From Toxorhynchites rutilus septentrionalis (taxonomy: Eukaryota > Arthropoda > Insecta > Diptera > Culicidae): a DNA stretch of 64,000 bases. Numbering within the stretch: the first letter of the stretch is position 1; each line of letters starts with the position of its first letter. The notes under the pieces were generated by a model. The model was not told the DNA's origin. It saw nothing but the letters and a program-made list of their open reading frames with translations, and did no database searches. Where the stretch lies: positions 97,981,105-98,045,104 of the forward strand of contig NC_073745.1 of the NCBI RefSeq assembly GCF_029784135.1, read 5' to 3'. Of the stretch, positions 53,441 to 64,000 are shown piece by piece. A program made the position numbers and the translations under genes.

Positions 53441-55197
53441 CACTTTTCTTCACCATCTCCATTTCTTCTCTTAACCATCTCCATCTCTTCTCTTCACCAT
53501 CTCCATCTCTTCTCTTCACCATCTCCATCTCTTCTCTTCACAATCTCTTCTCTTCACTATCTCTTCTCTGCACTATCTCTCTCTCTCTTTCCTCTTCACT
53601 ATCTTTCTCTCCTCTTCATTATCTCTCTCACCTCTTCACTTTCTCTCTCCTCTTCACTAACTCTCTCCTCTTCACTAACTCTCTCCTCTTCACTATCTCT
53701 CTCCTATTCACTATCTCTCTCTCCTCTTCACTATCTCTCTCTCCTCTTCATTATCTCTCTCTCCTCTTCACTATCTATCTCTCCTCTTCAGTATCTCTCT
53801 TCTCTTCTTTTTTCTTCACTATCTCTTTCCTATTTTCTTCTCTTCACTATCTCTCTTTCCTCTTCACAATCTCTCTCCTATTCACTATTTCTCTCTCCTC
53901 TTCACTATCCATCTCTCTTCTTCAGTATCTCTCTCTCCTCTTCTCTTCTCTTCACTATCTCCATCTCTTCTTTGCGCCATTTCCATCTCTACTCTTCACC
54001 ATCTCCATCTCTTCTCTTCACCATCTCCAACTCTTCCCTTCACTATCTCTTCTCTTCACTATCTCTCTCTCCTCTTCACTATCTTTCTCTCCTCTCCATT
54101 ATCTCTCTCTCCTCTTCACTATCTCGCTCTCCCCTTCACTATCTCTCTCTCCTCTTCAATATTTATCTCTCCTCTTCACTATCTCTCTCATATTCACTAT
54201 CTCTCTCTTCTCTTCACTATCTCTTCTCTTCACTATCTCTTCTCTTCACTAACTCTCTCTCCTCTACATTATCTTTCTCTCCTCTTCATTATCTCTCTCT
54301 CCTCTTCACTATCTCTCTCCTCTTCACTCTCTCTCTCTTCACTCTCTCTCCTCTTCACTAACTCTCTTTCCTATTCACTATCTCTCTCCTATTCACTATC
54401 TCTCTCTCTCTCTCTTCTTCATTATCTATCTCTCCTCTTCAGTATCTCTCTCTCCTCTTCAGTATCTCTCTCCTCTTCTTTTCTCTTCGCTATCTCTCTC
54501 CTCTTCTCTTCTCTTCACTTTTTCTCTCTCCTCTTCTCTTCTCTTCACTATCTCTCTCCTATTCACTATTTCTCTCTCCTCTTCACTATCCATCGCTCTT
54601 CTTCAGTATCTCTCTTCTCTCCACTATCTCCATCTCTTCTCTCCGCCATCTCCATCTCTTCTCTTCACCATCTCCATCTCCTCTCTTCACCATCTCCATC
54701 TCTTCTCTTCACCATCTCCAACTCTTCCCTTCACTATCTCTTCTCTTCACTATCTCTCTCTCCTCTTCACTATCTCTCTCTCTCCTCTTCACTATCTCTC
54801 TCTCTCCTCTTCACTATCTTTCTCTCCTCTTCATTATCTCTCTCTCCTCTTCACTATCTCTCTCCTCTTCACTAACTCTCTTTCCTCTTCACTATCTCTC
54901 TCTCCTTCTCACTATCTCTCTCTCCTCTTCTTTTTTCTTCAATATCTCTCTCCTCTTTTCTTCTCTTTACTATCTCTATCTCCTCTTCTCTTCTCTTCAC
55001 TGTCTCTCTCTCCTCTTCTCTTCTCTTCACTATCTCTCTCTCCTCTTCTCTTCTCTATCTCTCTCGCCTCTTCTTTTCTTTTCGCTTCTCTCTCCTCTTC
55101 TTACTCTTTTCTATTCTACGTCTCTCTCTTCTCTTCTACTTCTCTCTCTTCTCTTCTACTTCTCTCTCTTCTCTTCTACTTCTCTCTCTTCTCCTGC
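53440..55197 (+). repeat. Polypyrimidine array (about 1.75 kb)
   Basis: An almost pure C/T strand built from variants of CTCTTCACTATCTCTCTC, with blocks of TTCACCATCTCCATCTCT, TTCACTATCTCTTC and (at the right end) TTCTACTTCTCTCTCTTC. The only regular purine is the A of CACTATC or CATCTCC. Higher-order duplication is visible: the CACCATCTCC block recurs near 53450, 53980 and 54640. Any open frame inside is an artefact. Confidence 0.97.
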
Positions 55198-55294
55198 TGA
55201 GATTAATTTTCATTGGACGAGAGATTCGCAATTTGCACTACTGCGATGAGAAGCATTACGGAATTTGGACGAGGCTTTGACTGGTCAAAGCGAT

Positions 55295-55585
55295 TCAATG
55301 AGTACCGTGTATTCGTAAGTGGCTACACACGGCCAGAAACTCCAGAAGTCTCGTGCACTGAGACAAATGTAGTCCTACTAGAAAACAGTCCGCTTTTTTT
55401 GTGTGCGACATGATCTCACCGAAAATGACTGGATTTTCCTTCATGACATCGTGCCAGCCTAATTCTTTGTCATTACCCAACTCGCTCACTACGACTTTTT
55501 GTTGTTCCCAAAAACTAAGTATCACCTCGAGGGAACCCGTCGTGACGACGTAGAGTCTGTCGACAGTGTTTGCCAAATGATCCAC
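55295..55585 (-). pseudogene. Cyclic-nucleotide-binding-domain-like fragment
   Basis: The minus-strand frame has no stop for 97 codons. It reads NTVDRLYVVTTGSLEVI, then LSFWEQQKVVVSELGNDKEL, then KADCFLVGLHLSQCTRLLEF. The LYVVTTGSLEVI segment is very like the start of the cNBD of EAG/ELK-type potassium channels (SLCFVVSGSLEVI), and DCFLVGLHLSQCTRLLEFL is in the place of YCDLHAIKRDKLLEVLDFY. The phosphate-binding-cassette region is not recognisable. It may be a pseudogene, a diverged exon or chance. No splice sites of good quality were found. Confidence 0.35.
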
Positions 55586-55604
55586 TCATTGAAAAAATCG
55601 CTTT

Positions 55605-55705
55605 CATTCGTTCAAATATGATCTTTCAGGAAACATTTCCCCCAGCGGTATTCTATTATTGTTATGTGCTGCAAATCACGACACAAAAGAGAACGAGACA
55701 ACTCT
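55605..55705 (+). repeat. Direct repeat right of the pyrimidine array
   Basis: Partner of 53330-53440 (TCGTTCAAATATGATCTTTC, AAATCACGACACAAAAGAGA). Confidence 0.7.
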
Positions 55706-58700
55706 GCATCGGCTCGCACTTCATTGCACACCAGCATGCAAGCAAAGCTATCATATACGCTTTCAGTGCAGAAAGCTTATTTTCTTCTTTGCCTCTAACA
55801 TATGCATACCGACCTCTCCATGCATCATGAAACAGCAGGATCATACGGACAACGCAAAGCGAAAGATTCATATTCAGCTAATGTAGCAGATCCTGATTTT
55901 TAAGTCTCAGAGAGTGCAAACTATATGATTATTTAGCTCGATAGAGGCTAAGGGAAGGGTAGTCAGATTATATTTTCCATTTTTAACGCCGCTATCCCTT
56001 GAAATGTGTATATTCATATAGACCGCATAGTTTTACTAGCAACACCGCTCCAGTGAGAAGCAAAAACTCTCGCGTTTTATCTCTTTTCCCATTCGCTGCT
56101 CTCCGCAAATGGTGACGTAATGATGACGTAATTTTTCTTGTATCATTTATTGCTTTACACTTGTCTGTGCAGTGGGTTTCGCTATAGTAAAATGAGACGA
56201 TATATGCGGTTCAAACTTGTATGCAGGCTTCGAAAATAGTGTGCCATGTTTGATACAACTCGAATATGCAAACAACAGTCTTCGTTCCTCTCTTAGTTTA
56301 ATCACTAAATGTTACAAAAGTGATTGCTGACATTCATACAAGTATCTGAATGATCCTCTCATATTTGGTTATATGTTCGTGAGAGTTTACTTGCATGACA
56401 CATTGTGTATCATTTGATTTTGATCGAAATCCAAACACTGTCTGTCGAGAAAACTGTAACCGAGGTGCCATCACTGCGGAAGAATATCAATGCTGCTTCC
56501 AATCGTGTGAGCATCAATCGATCTGTTGAGTTATTAGGGAGCTATTGTGAAGGCCGAATTCCCAGAATTAAATTTTCGCACTTCGCTAATCACCGCCAAA
56601 ACTGGTCAAGTGTGATGGGACGTATTGGTCCCCGATGAGAAAAAGATATATAGGCATAGCGAGCTATATGATTCGATAAAGCAATAAAGCTGAAACAATA
56701 AATCGAACATATTGTAAAGTGATCTAAACGAATTTTGAAGTGTATTGTCATTGATGATAAATAATTAGATATTCCATCGGAATCTACCGCGAATTTATGA
56801 ATCAACCAGTTCAATCTGAAATTACTATCTATTACGATCTATTCGGAACACACTATTGCTAATTTGCAATGATATGTAAATTACATCATGGTTCGCATGC
56901 GTGTGATAGTTTTACCATCCGCCTGAAAAGTGGTAACTTGACGAAATAAATTCGTACTGTAAATACTAAGATTTTATTTCTATACTTGAACTTTATAAGG
57001 AAAGGGCGATTGAAATAACTTTTTTTCTGATAACTTATTAGAATTGATGGCATAAAGTACATTGAATAGATAGCTTTTTCACGAATAGGAAATCGACGAT
57101 AATTTTCGAATGTTTTCGCGTATCTTTCATAAAAGGAACGTTTCGACACTTTTTTACAATGTTAACTGTTGCTAATGAACTAATAATTTATAAGTAGTAA
57201 ACCGCTTCCGTATACATGTCGTTTGACCGTTATAAAATGTTGTGATCGATATCCGTGTCCAGTGTCCATCGACCTCATTAGATAGATAACAAAAAAACAG
57301 ATTCTCCTTCCGTTACCATGTCGAAATTAAAAAAATTAATATATTTGTGGAAACAGAACATATAGTCGATCACTATCTATGACGACGATATACTTGTAAA
57401 TAGTATCGAACATTATCTCACAAAAGAAGCTTTGGTATATCTAAAATCTATTTTCGAATCGTGATACTGTGAGACAAGCAGACTGAAAAAACCAGTAATA
57501 TAGATAAACCTTCCCTCCTTTCAGTGCTACGATATTACATGTAGTCTAGCGGAGAGCGCCACATGCAGCCGGTATTCTTGAAGTGTTTTTTTTCGTTCGA
57601 TCATTGCTGACCATGGATGAATCAGACGAAATTTACGAAATGCACACGGGAGTAAATAAACACCTACATTGGTGTTTACAATATCCAGTGGCAAGAGCCA
57701 ACGAACGTCAGTAGCGGTATGGTATCAGCTGTTGATGAGTACCGCCTCCAGCGACCAAACTTCTTTGTGAGCAGTGAAAGGCCATTTCGACGTGGGTCAC
57801 AGCCAATAATGATCAACATTTACTCGGGTGTGAATACGGGGAATTCACACAATAATAAACTCATCATACATGTTACCGATTATTTTCTTCGATCATTTGG
57901 TTTGCTAATTTGAACATCACTTCTCGCATCAAATATATACTTTGTCTGCATGTGAAACAACTGATGACAAAAATAAGATTTTCAAATCACGTGCAAACTA
58001 AACCCACAAGTTAAAATTTGAAGCGATAACTCTTAAACAAACACCAATAAATCTGGGCACGGCATTACCGGGATGGAATGCCAATCAACTTTTCGTTTAT
58101 TCTTATCATTCAATCTCGAAATTTCAGTTAACTTGCGCGCCTGTGATAATAAATGTATCGATTCACACCAATTAACCGTTGTGCATTCTCTTCCGTGTTA
58201 TGATTGTCATCTGACGTTTATGACTACTTCTGATGTTTGCGGAGGCACTTGTTCTCATTCAACATAATCTTCTGGACTATAAAAAGGTTGGAACACTCTG
58301 ATAAATAAAAATACGAACACTCTTCATAAACCACCCATCGTTAACGGGGACAACATTACAAAAATGGGATAGGTCACAAACAACGATATGCATATCTACG
58401 CTCAACAGTGAGGAGGTTTACGATCATTTGTGCTAAAAATATTCATTGTATACAAACAAGAACCGTATTTCACTGGATTGTTATAAATAACATCGGTATT
58501 AAAATAAAATTCTGCGTGAGTTCAAAGCAGTCGCTATCCTACGTTAGCAAAATATTGCAACATGCGGATGTTCACGGAACTTACTCTAAAGTAGATGTAG
58601 ACTGTCGGATGAATGACACTTAATTTTCCAAAATAATCGTCAAACGAAAATACCGAATAGTAACAAATGAAATTTAATGCAGAATTTCAGCCAATGGACT

Positions 58701-59454
58701 ATCCCCCGATCATCATTTTAAAATGTCTGCTACATTGAAAAACTTTTGTGGCGACGTGAACGTTCACATTTCTGGAATCTGTTAAAAGAAAGCGCATCAA
58801 TAGAAAAACAATTTTTATGGATTATGTTCCTGGGAAAGCGGTTGTAAAGCCGATGTGGATGCGCAATGCGACAACACGTGCGTCTTCCGAGAAACAAAAA
58901 TACTCCCATGTGTATTTCGAACATTGATTACGTAATATTGTATTCAATTTCAGTAGCAGCATTGTAAATCAATTCACAACTGCGCAACAAAAAATCCCAC
59001 TTTTTTCTGTATAATTCGACTGTATCCGATGTATCGTGTTGATGATTCCTAAGCAGCATTTTATGTTCTAATTTCAGATATTACAATAATATCATCAGAC
59101 TGAGATATTTACGAGGTATTCTGAACATATTAATGAAAGCGGGATATAAGAGATTTCCTTCTCACATTCACGTGCAATGAAATGTTGACTTTTACACACT
59201 TAAAAAATGGCATAAATTAAGCTGAATTGAAAGTAATGGTGAATCAAAGCATTAGTAATTAGAAATAAGTCCTTCCTTATACAATCAAACATGTTTAAGC
59301 CGCTAATCAGAACTGTCACTTTTTCGATTCCTCGCCGCATAAAATTACCTTGGATGAAGACGAACTCAACAAAATAGACGACTCAAATAGGCGATTCACT
59401 CTCGCTAGAAAAATTTACCACTTTTGTTGGTAATACTGATGATGTAGCTCGTAT
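55706..59454. other. No recognised gene
   Basis: 3.7 kb with no known protein, transposon terminus or tandem repeat. Two adjacent TGACGTAA motifs (GTGACGTAATGATGACGTAA) lie at about 56113-56132 and resemble CRE-type sites. Short frames show no coding signature. Confidence 0.4.
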
Positions 59455-59640
59455 GGTTGTTTTTGACGTATTACTACGTCTTACATTAAGGGTGCCAAAC
59501 CAAAAAAACAGGTCACGTTTTCATGAAATAAAGTTAACGTTAATAACTATTTTTGCTGTGAACGTATTTTAACGAATTGCATACCAAACGAATCGGGAAT
59601 TTTCTAAGATTTGTTTGATATGCTATATTTGTGAAGTGAA
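59455..59640 (+). repeat. Dispersed repeat R1 with GACGTATTACTACGTC palindrome
   Basis: Begins TTTTTGACGTATTACTACGT then CTTACATTAAGGGTGCCAAA. It continues with ATGAAATAAAGTTAACGTTA and TTTGATATGCTATA, as at 38535-38680 and (inverted) 30070-30205. Confidence 0.7.
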
Positions 59641-61319
59641 CTCCATCCTCCACTCAACTCCACATAATAAGTATGCTGTCGCTAGCAGTATTATATCTCC
59701 TCTGAGGAAAATTCGCAGAATCTTTCTGTGCCCGAAACAACATAGTTCGTTTATTCTGTTCGTTTTGTGTTTTATGTTTCCCCTCGAGGTGTTATCAGCC
59801 ATCAGTGTTTGGCTTTGTGTGTGTTGCTTGTTTTCGTTGCGCGAAACTTGTTCTTGTTCATTTCCTGTACATGTGAACCTTCGATACTTTTAGTTGTCAT
59901 TCGTATTTCCTCTTGTGCGCATCGGCTCTGTTCTGATGCAACAAGTTCCTAGCTTAGTTGACGGTTTCAACCGAAAGACAAGAAACGATTTATCATATAC
60001 GATCATTCTCGCGATGTTTCATTTTTATCGCTGCAACTGTGTGCATCTGTTAGACGCGTGCTTAATGATTGTTGAATGACGATGCACGGAAGATCTTCTT
60101 CTTCTTAAATGGCACTAACGATCCTAGAGGAACTTCGCCGTCTCAACGTAACGAGAGCACTATGCACAGAAGATACATACCTCTTGTTAAATACTCAGTG
60201 CAATGCGTGCATTGATATAAAGAAACAAATTCCGATATATGACCAATTAGTTTATTGTTCTCGCAAAGACATGAAAGAATCGTTGCTTCTCGAAATGATT
60301 CTACAAAACCACGCAAGCCATTAAACCTTTTCAGGGTCCCCGGATCTTTTTACTAAAGAGTTATTTATGAAATTTCAACGTATTCACAAATAATATCCGA
60401 AATGATAAACCAACAAATTTGCGTAGTCCTAAGTCCTAAGCGGTCGTATTCCGGATACAACCCTTTGATTTTTTTTTGTTCACCAGTGAGTTTCTTTGGT
60501 TAAACAGGGTGTCGACTCAAAATCCGAAAAACAATTCCATGATATTTCCTGATTTACCAGTATTTTTTCAGAAAAATTCCAGACAAATTCTCTACTAGTT
60601 CTGTGGTTGTAGGGCCTCTCAAAACAGTCAAAAGTCAAAAGCTTCTCGAATCGTTTCCTAGCCAATTTTTGACCAGAATCAATGAAGGAAAGATCAAGAG
60701 AGAAAACGGTGGCAGGTTACATCACGGCTTCAAAAGTTTTCTCACATTGACTTCCATTGTTGAATCTCTATTGGTTCCCCACAGGCTTCTGAGTTTACTG
60801 GTGAATTCATAGCAAAGTGTTAAAAACAGTGCTTCGCATCCCAGACGAATTATTAATAAATTTAAAAATAGAATTTAAAAATTTTGGCCAGTTTTTTTTA
60901 ATCCATCAAACCTTGGGTGAACCGTGTAAAAAATTCAATCCGAAGCTCTACCCAATTCAAAAGTTTTCGTCTCCATTTTGAAAGTCCAGTTGCAGCTCGC
61001 GTAATATAACCAATTCACGTTGATATCGTACATCGACATAAAAAAAAGTTTGTTCAAATATATAATCCCCAGGCCTTCTTGAAAGGCTTCAAGATGATCT
61101 TTGATGCTTGAGAAAGTCCCAAGAACATTGACGTCATGTAACGATTTACCGCCTCCTTCTTTTCTTCATCCCAGAACCTGACATTCAGATTCATCTGCCA
61201 CCTCTTTGTAGTCTCGTTCAAAAACTCGTCTAAACCAACGCAGATCTGATCAGCCGTTCTCCTGTGATGATATTTTATACGTACGTGGGAAAATCCCTCT
61301 TTTATATATAAAGATGATA
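59641..61319. other. No recognised gene; SINE tail fragment at 60090-60150
   Basis: 60090-60140 (CTTCTTCTTCTTAAATGGCA ... CGCCGTCTCAACGT) is a diverged 3' end of the Feilai-like SINE in minus orientation. The rest shows no recognised feature. Confidence 0.4.
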
Positions 61320-61985
61320 TTACAACCCTTGAAGAGATTGGATTTTATTCACAACATTGTTCCGCCAATGCACTCCGTCCATAGCTGAAGTTCTCCAACT
61401 CTCGGCTACATCGATTCTTGCCAAGTTCTGCTCCACCTGGTTCAACCACCGCACTCGTTGAGCTCCTCTCCTTCTTGTTCCTACCGGATTCGATGCGAAA
61501 ACCATCTTTGCAGGGCTGTTGTCCGACAATCTTACAACATGCTTATCGCACTCATGCAACCTTGACGACTTTCTGGATGATGAGTTCGCTATAGAGTTGC
61601 GTCAGTTCGTGGTTCATTCTCCTACGCCATAATCCGTGTTCCAGTACACCACCGTATATTGTTCTGAGCACTCGGTGTTCGAAAACACAAATATAGAGAA
61701 AACATAGGGAACAACCGGTCGATTTAGGGATTTGTCATGGTACACTTCGTACGGGGTCGGAATTTGTAGGACTTTATGTATTTGCGGAGCCCATAGTAGG
61801 CCCGACTTCTATTGAGTATGTGTCTTCGAATTTCATGGCTGTTGTTATCAGTTGTTATCAACGAACCAAGGTAGATAAATTTCTTTAACACCTCGAGCAC
61901 GTCGCCGTCGATCACAACACTACTATCACGAGCAATTCCGTCTGGTCCATCGTCAAGCAACCGGGCATGAATCCGACTTGTTAAC
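61320..61985 (-). pseudogene. Non-LTR reverse transcriptase C-terminal fragment (RTE-like)
   Basis: The minus strand reads VVIDGDVLEVLKKFIYLGSL, ITTDNNSHEIRRHILNRSRA and YYGLRKYIKSYKFRPRTK; after a frame change LRTIYGGVLEHGLWRRRMNH; after another RLHECDKHVVRLSDNSPAKM, GTRRRGAQRVRWLNQVEQNL and a stop after SLQGL. The FIYLGSLIT...RRHILNRSRAYYGL order is characteristic of the end of RTE-type reverse transcriptases. The catalytic core and endonuclease are missing (5' truncation). At least two frameshifts make it dead. Confidence 0.85.
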
Positions 61986-62518
61986 TCCCCGCACTATTTT
62001 GTAGGCACCATTTAGGATCGAATAGTTTGCAGTCGCCAACAAGTGTTTTTTCGTTTATAGAAGTCTAGCTTTTATATATTTTTTTCATATATTATATCTG
62101 TTTTTTTTTTCACTTTGAACCAACGATTTACAAGGTTTAAATCGGTCTCACATTATTTGTTTTACATAATTTACTACAATTCTTTATCCGGTTTCCACAC
62201 ATGGTTGCTATTCTATTTATTTTAGTGTTGGGATCTCAGTACATAATAAAAAATCATGAAACGCGGAATCCGATTTAGATACTTCATGTTAACTTTGAAT
62301 ATTTTCCAAATATGACAATCGTCTAATCATCTAAATATTGACACAAAAATAACTGCCCTGCATCTAATACGATTATTTCCCTTGATGAATTAATTGGCTT
62401 ATAAATTTATTTTGAGAATTTTTTTAACTTTAATGGTTTATTGGAAAGTTTATGGAATACCATATAGCTCCAATGTCTAGTATTACCGAAATTAGTGCTC
62501 CTCTAGATTGTCACCTTG
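61986..62518. other. No gene seen
   Basis: AT-rich spacer. Confidence 0.45.
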
Positions 62519-63190
62519 TTAGATCCGTATCGCAGTGAGATTACTATCTGTCCGGCTCACATTTGTTCTTCCGAGAACTGACGTTTGTTTCTGTCTTCCT
62601 CCTTTGACCAACGGATAGTTTACCATATTCGATCCGATGTAGATAGACATCTCGGGGCCACAGTCCAGCGAAAACATGAATCGTGAATCAAACTTCTCAG
62701 CAGACAACGATGGCTTAACCAAATGAGCTTCTCCAACCGACTCCGTGCGGGAATCATTTTTCTTCAACATGCTTTTCACTTTGCTGTATATGCTCGACAG
62801 CATATCCTTATTGTTCGATCGATCCGAAACAAGCGTTTCATTACAGGAATTTTCTTCTTTGGAGATCACTACCACAGGGGGATGGTTTTACTTGGCTCAG
62901 CTATACTAATAACTTCCCACATTTTTTTCATTACGATATGTTCATTTTCGAACGTCACTTCTTGTACCGCATTATGCTGATTCATATTTTGTCGATTTTT
63001 TTCTTCTTTCACTACAATATCTGTCCCCGCACATTTTCTGAACTAGGGATCCTTTCCGATTCCCAGATTATCTTCAAGGAAAGCAACGCTTTGTAAACAC
63101 CACGATGGGTGGGCTGTCACCAGATGTAGCGTACGCTTTTTCCAGTGTCGCCCCTTTCTTCGGGAGGTCCAGATTACACTCCCACTCAAC
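62519..63190 (-). pseudogene. Frame-broken unknown coding segment
   Basis: Three consecutive minus-strand frames look protein-like. Near 63160-63070: ECNLDLPKKGATLEKAYATS then GDSPPIVVFTKR and a stop. From 63015: KCAGTDIVVKEEKNRQNMNQ, then EVTFENEHIVMKKMWEVISI, AEPSKTIP, and a stop. From 62875: VVVISKEENSCNETLVSDRS, KDMLSSIYSKVKSMLKKNDS, FDSRFMFSLDCGPEMSIYIG and a stop at 62519. The last frame change falls in a CCCCC run near 62880. I recognise no family. It could be a transposon protein, a host gene fragment, or a host gene with a sequencing indel. Confidence 0.35.
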
Positions 63191-63905
63191 GCACTTCACT
63201 TCACTTTTGCCGGATCAAACACGGCTTCGGGTTCAGTTTAATGTTCCAAGCACCTTTACAGAATGTTTGATGATTAGGGGCGCTTCACTTTTCCACTTTC
63301 CTCTAATAGAAGAGTTGTTTCTTCATGAATTGATGATTTGGAAACACAATCCACACAGCACTAGAGCTTTATGATTGAGCAATTCAACGAAATGGCAAAT
63401 GCATCACGAAATTAAATTTCTGTTACGTATCCAAAGAACAGCATACAAAAAAGACAAGTGAGCTTGAGCAACTATTCAAATACGCGAAAACAATATCGGA
63501 AACAAAAAAATTTCATTGCTTTATTCCTGTAGATGAAACAAAATGCAGCTAAAAGTTTTCAAATTCAGTAGATAATCTCAAAATCTTCAAAATGTTAGAT
63601 AAAAAGAAAAAATAGGAAAGATATGATGATTGTATCTCTTAGAATATAAGTTAACATGTACAAGGTATAATAAGATCAGATGAATAAAAATAAATTTAAT
63701 GTCAAAAAATGTCATAAGTTTTATTACATTTGATTTGAAATAAAGACCTCAAAAACACTCATGCAACATTTTTATTATGACTATTTTATTTTTTATTTTG
63801 GGTTGGCTTTCTGCGCTGAAAAATTAAATAAACATAATTTCAATAAAATATTGAAAAAGTTTTTGTTAGAAAAACTTTTTTGCCTTAAATGTGTACAAGT
63901 TGCGA
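63191..63905. other. No gene seen
   Basis: AT-rich, no recognised feature. Confidence 0.4.
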
Positions 63906-63907
63906 TG

Positions 63908-64000
63908 TATGGAAGAGTTTTTTTTTTTTTTTTTTATCCCATCCGTTTATTAGGCTCATTTAGCAATTCAGCTGTCACAGAGCCGAAATTATTCGTATAC
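63908..64000 (-). mobile_element. 3' end of a tRNA-headed SINE, cut by the window edge
   Basis: A T-run followed by ATCCCATCCGTTTATTAGGC, TCATTTAGCAATTCAGCTGT and CAGAGCCGAAATT matches the minus-strand 3' end of the SINE at 34508-34994. The head would lie beyond the window. Confidence 0.75.

Noticed and set aside
53972..54361. 129-codon open frame rich in serine and leucine
   Set aside because: It is a direct translation of the polypyrimidine array; any frame through CT-rich DNA is open and gives S/L/F repeats.

Overview
The window looks like nuclear DNA of a culicine (Aedes-type) mosquito. It is AT-rich and gene-poor and is packed with transposable elements of mosquito type: two ITmD37E (DD37E) elements with TA target duplications, several decayed mariner and Tc1-like copies, tRNA-headed SINEs (three copies of a Feilai-like family), many short inverted-repeat elements, an RTE-like non-LTR fragment and a complete BEL/Pao LTR retrotransposon. 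The organism call is inference from this mix of families. No rRNA, genuine tRNA gene, CRISPR array or bacterial-type operon was seen.

Layout. 1-2.0 kb: a broken mariner. 3.1-5.6 kb: an inverted-repeat element carrying a nested PIF/Harbinger-like element, with an empty-site relative of the target beside it. 5.9-8.2 kb: an inverted-repeat element with a 6-bp target duplication. 8.2-10.9 kb: unassigned DNA. 10.9-12.2 kb: ITmD37E copy A. 12.64-19.79 kb: an intact BEL/Pao element with identical-looking 480-bp LTRs, a 5-bp duplication and one uninterrupted Gag-Pol frame headed by a PHD finger. 22-26 kb: a ~130-bp tandem repeat array and an element with long inverted arms. 26.5-27.7 kb: minus-strand signals that may be the 5' end of a host gene. 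28-31 kb: a mariner remnant, a SINE, a possible plus-strand first exon and retroelement fragments. 32.6-41.8 kb: short inverted-repeat elements, SINEs and Tc1/mariner remnants. 44.9-46.2 kb: ITmD37E copy B. 46.5-53.2 kb: a dense nest of insertions. 53.4-55.2 kb: about 1.75 kb of almost pure pyrimidine on the plus strand. 55.3-61 kb: mostly unassigned, with one cyclic-nucleotide-binding-like open segment. 61.3-64 kb: an RTE-like reverse transcriptase tail, a frame-broken unknown coding segment and the 3' end of another SINE.

How the pieces relate. The only full-length, apparently functional protein-coding unit is the BEL Gag-Pol polyprotein. The two ITmD37E copies are near-identical but carry different inactivating lesions. 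Host gene evidence is limited to isolated exon and promoter candidates, so the window is probably intergenic or intronic sequence shaped by successive insertions.
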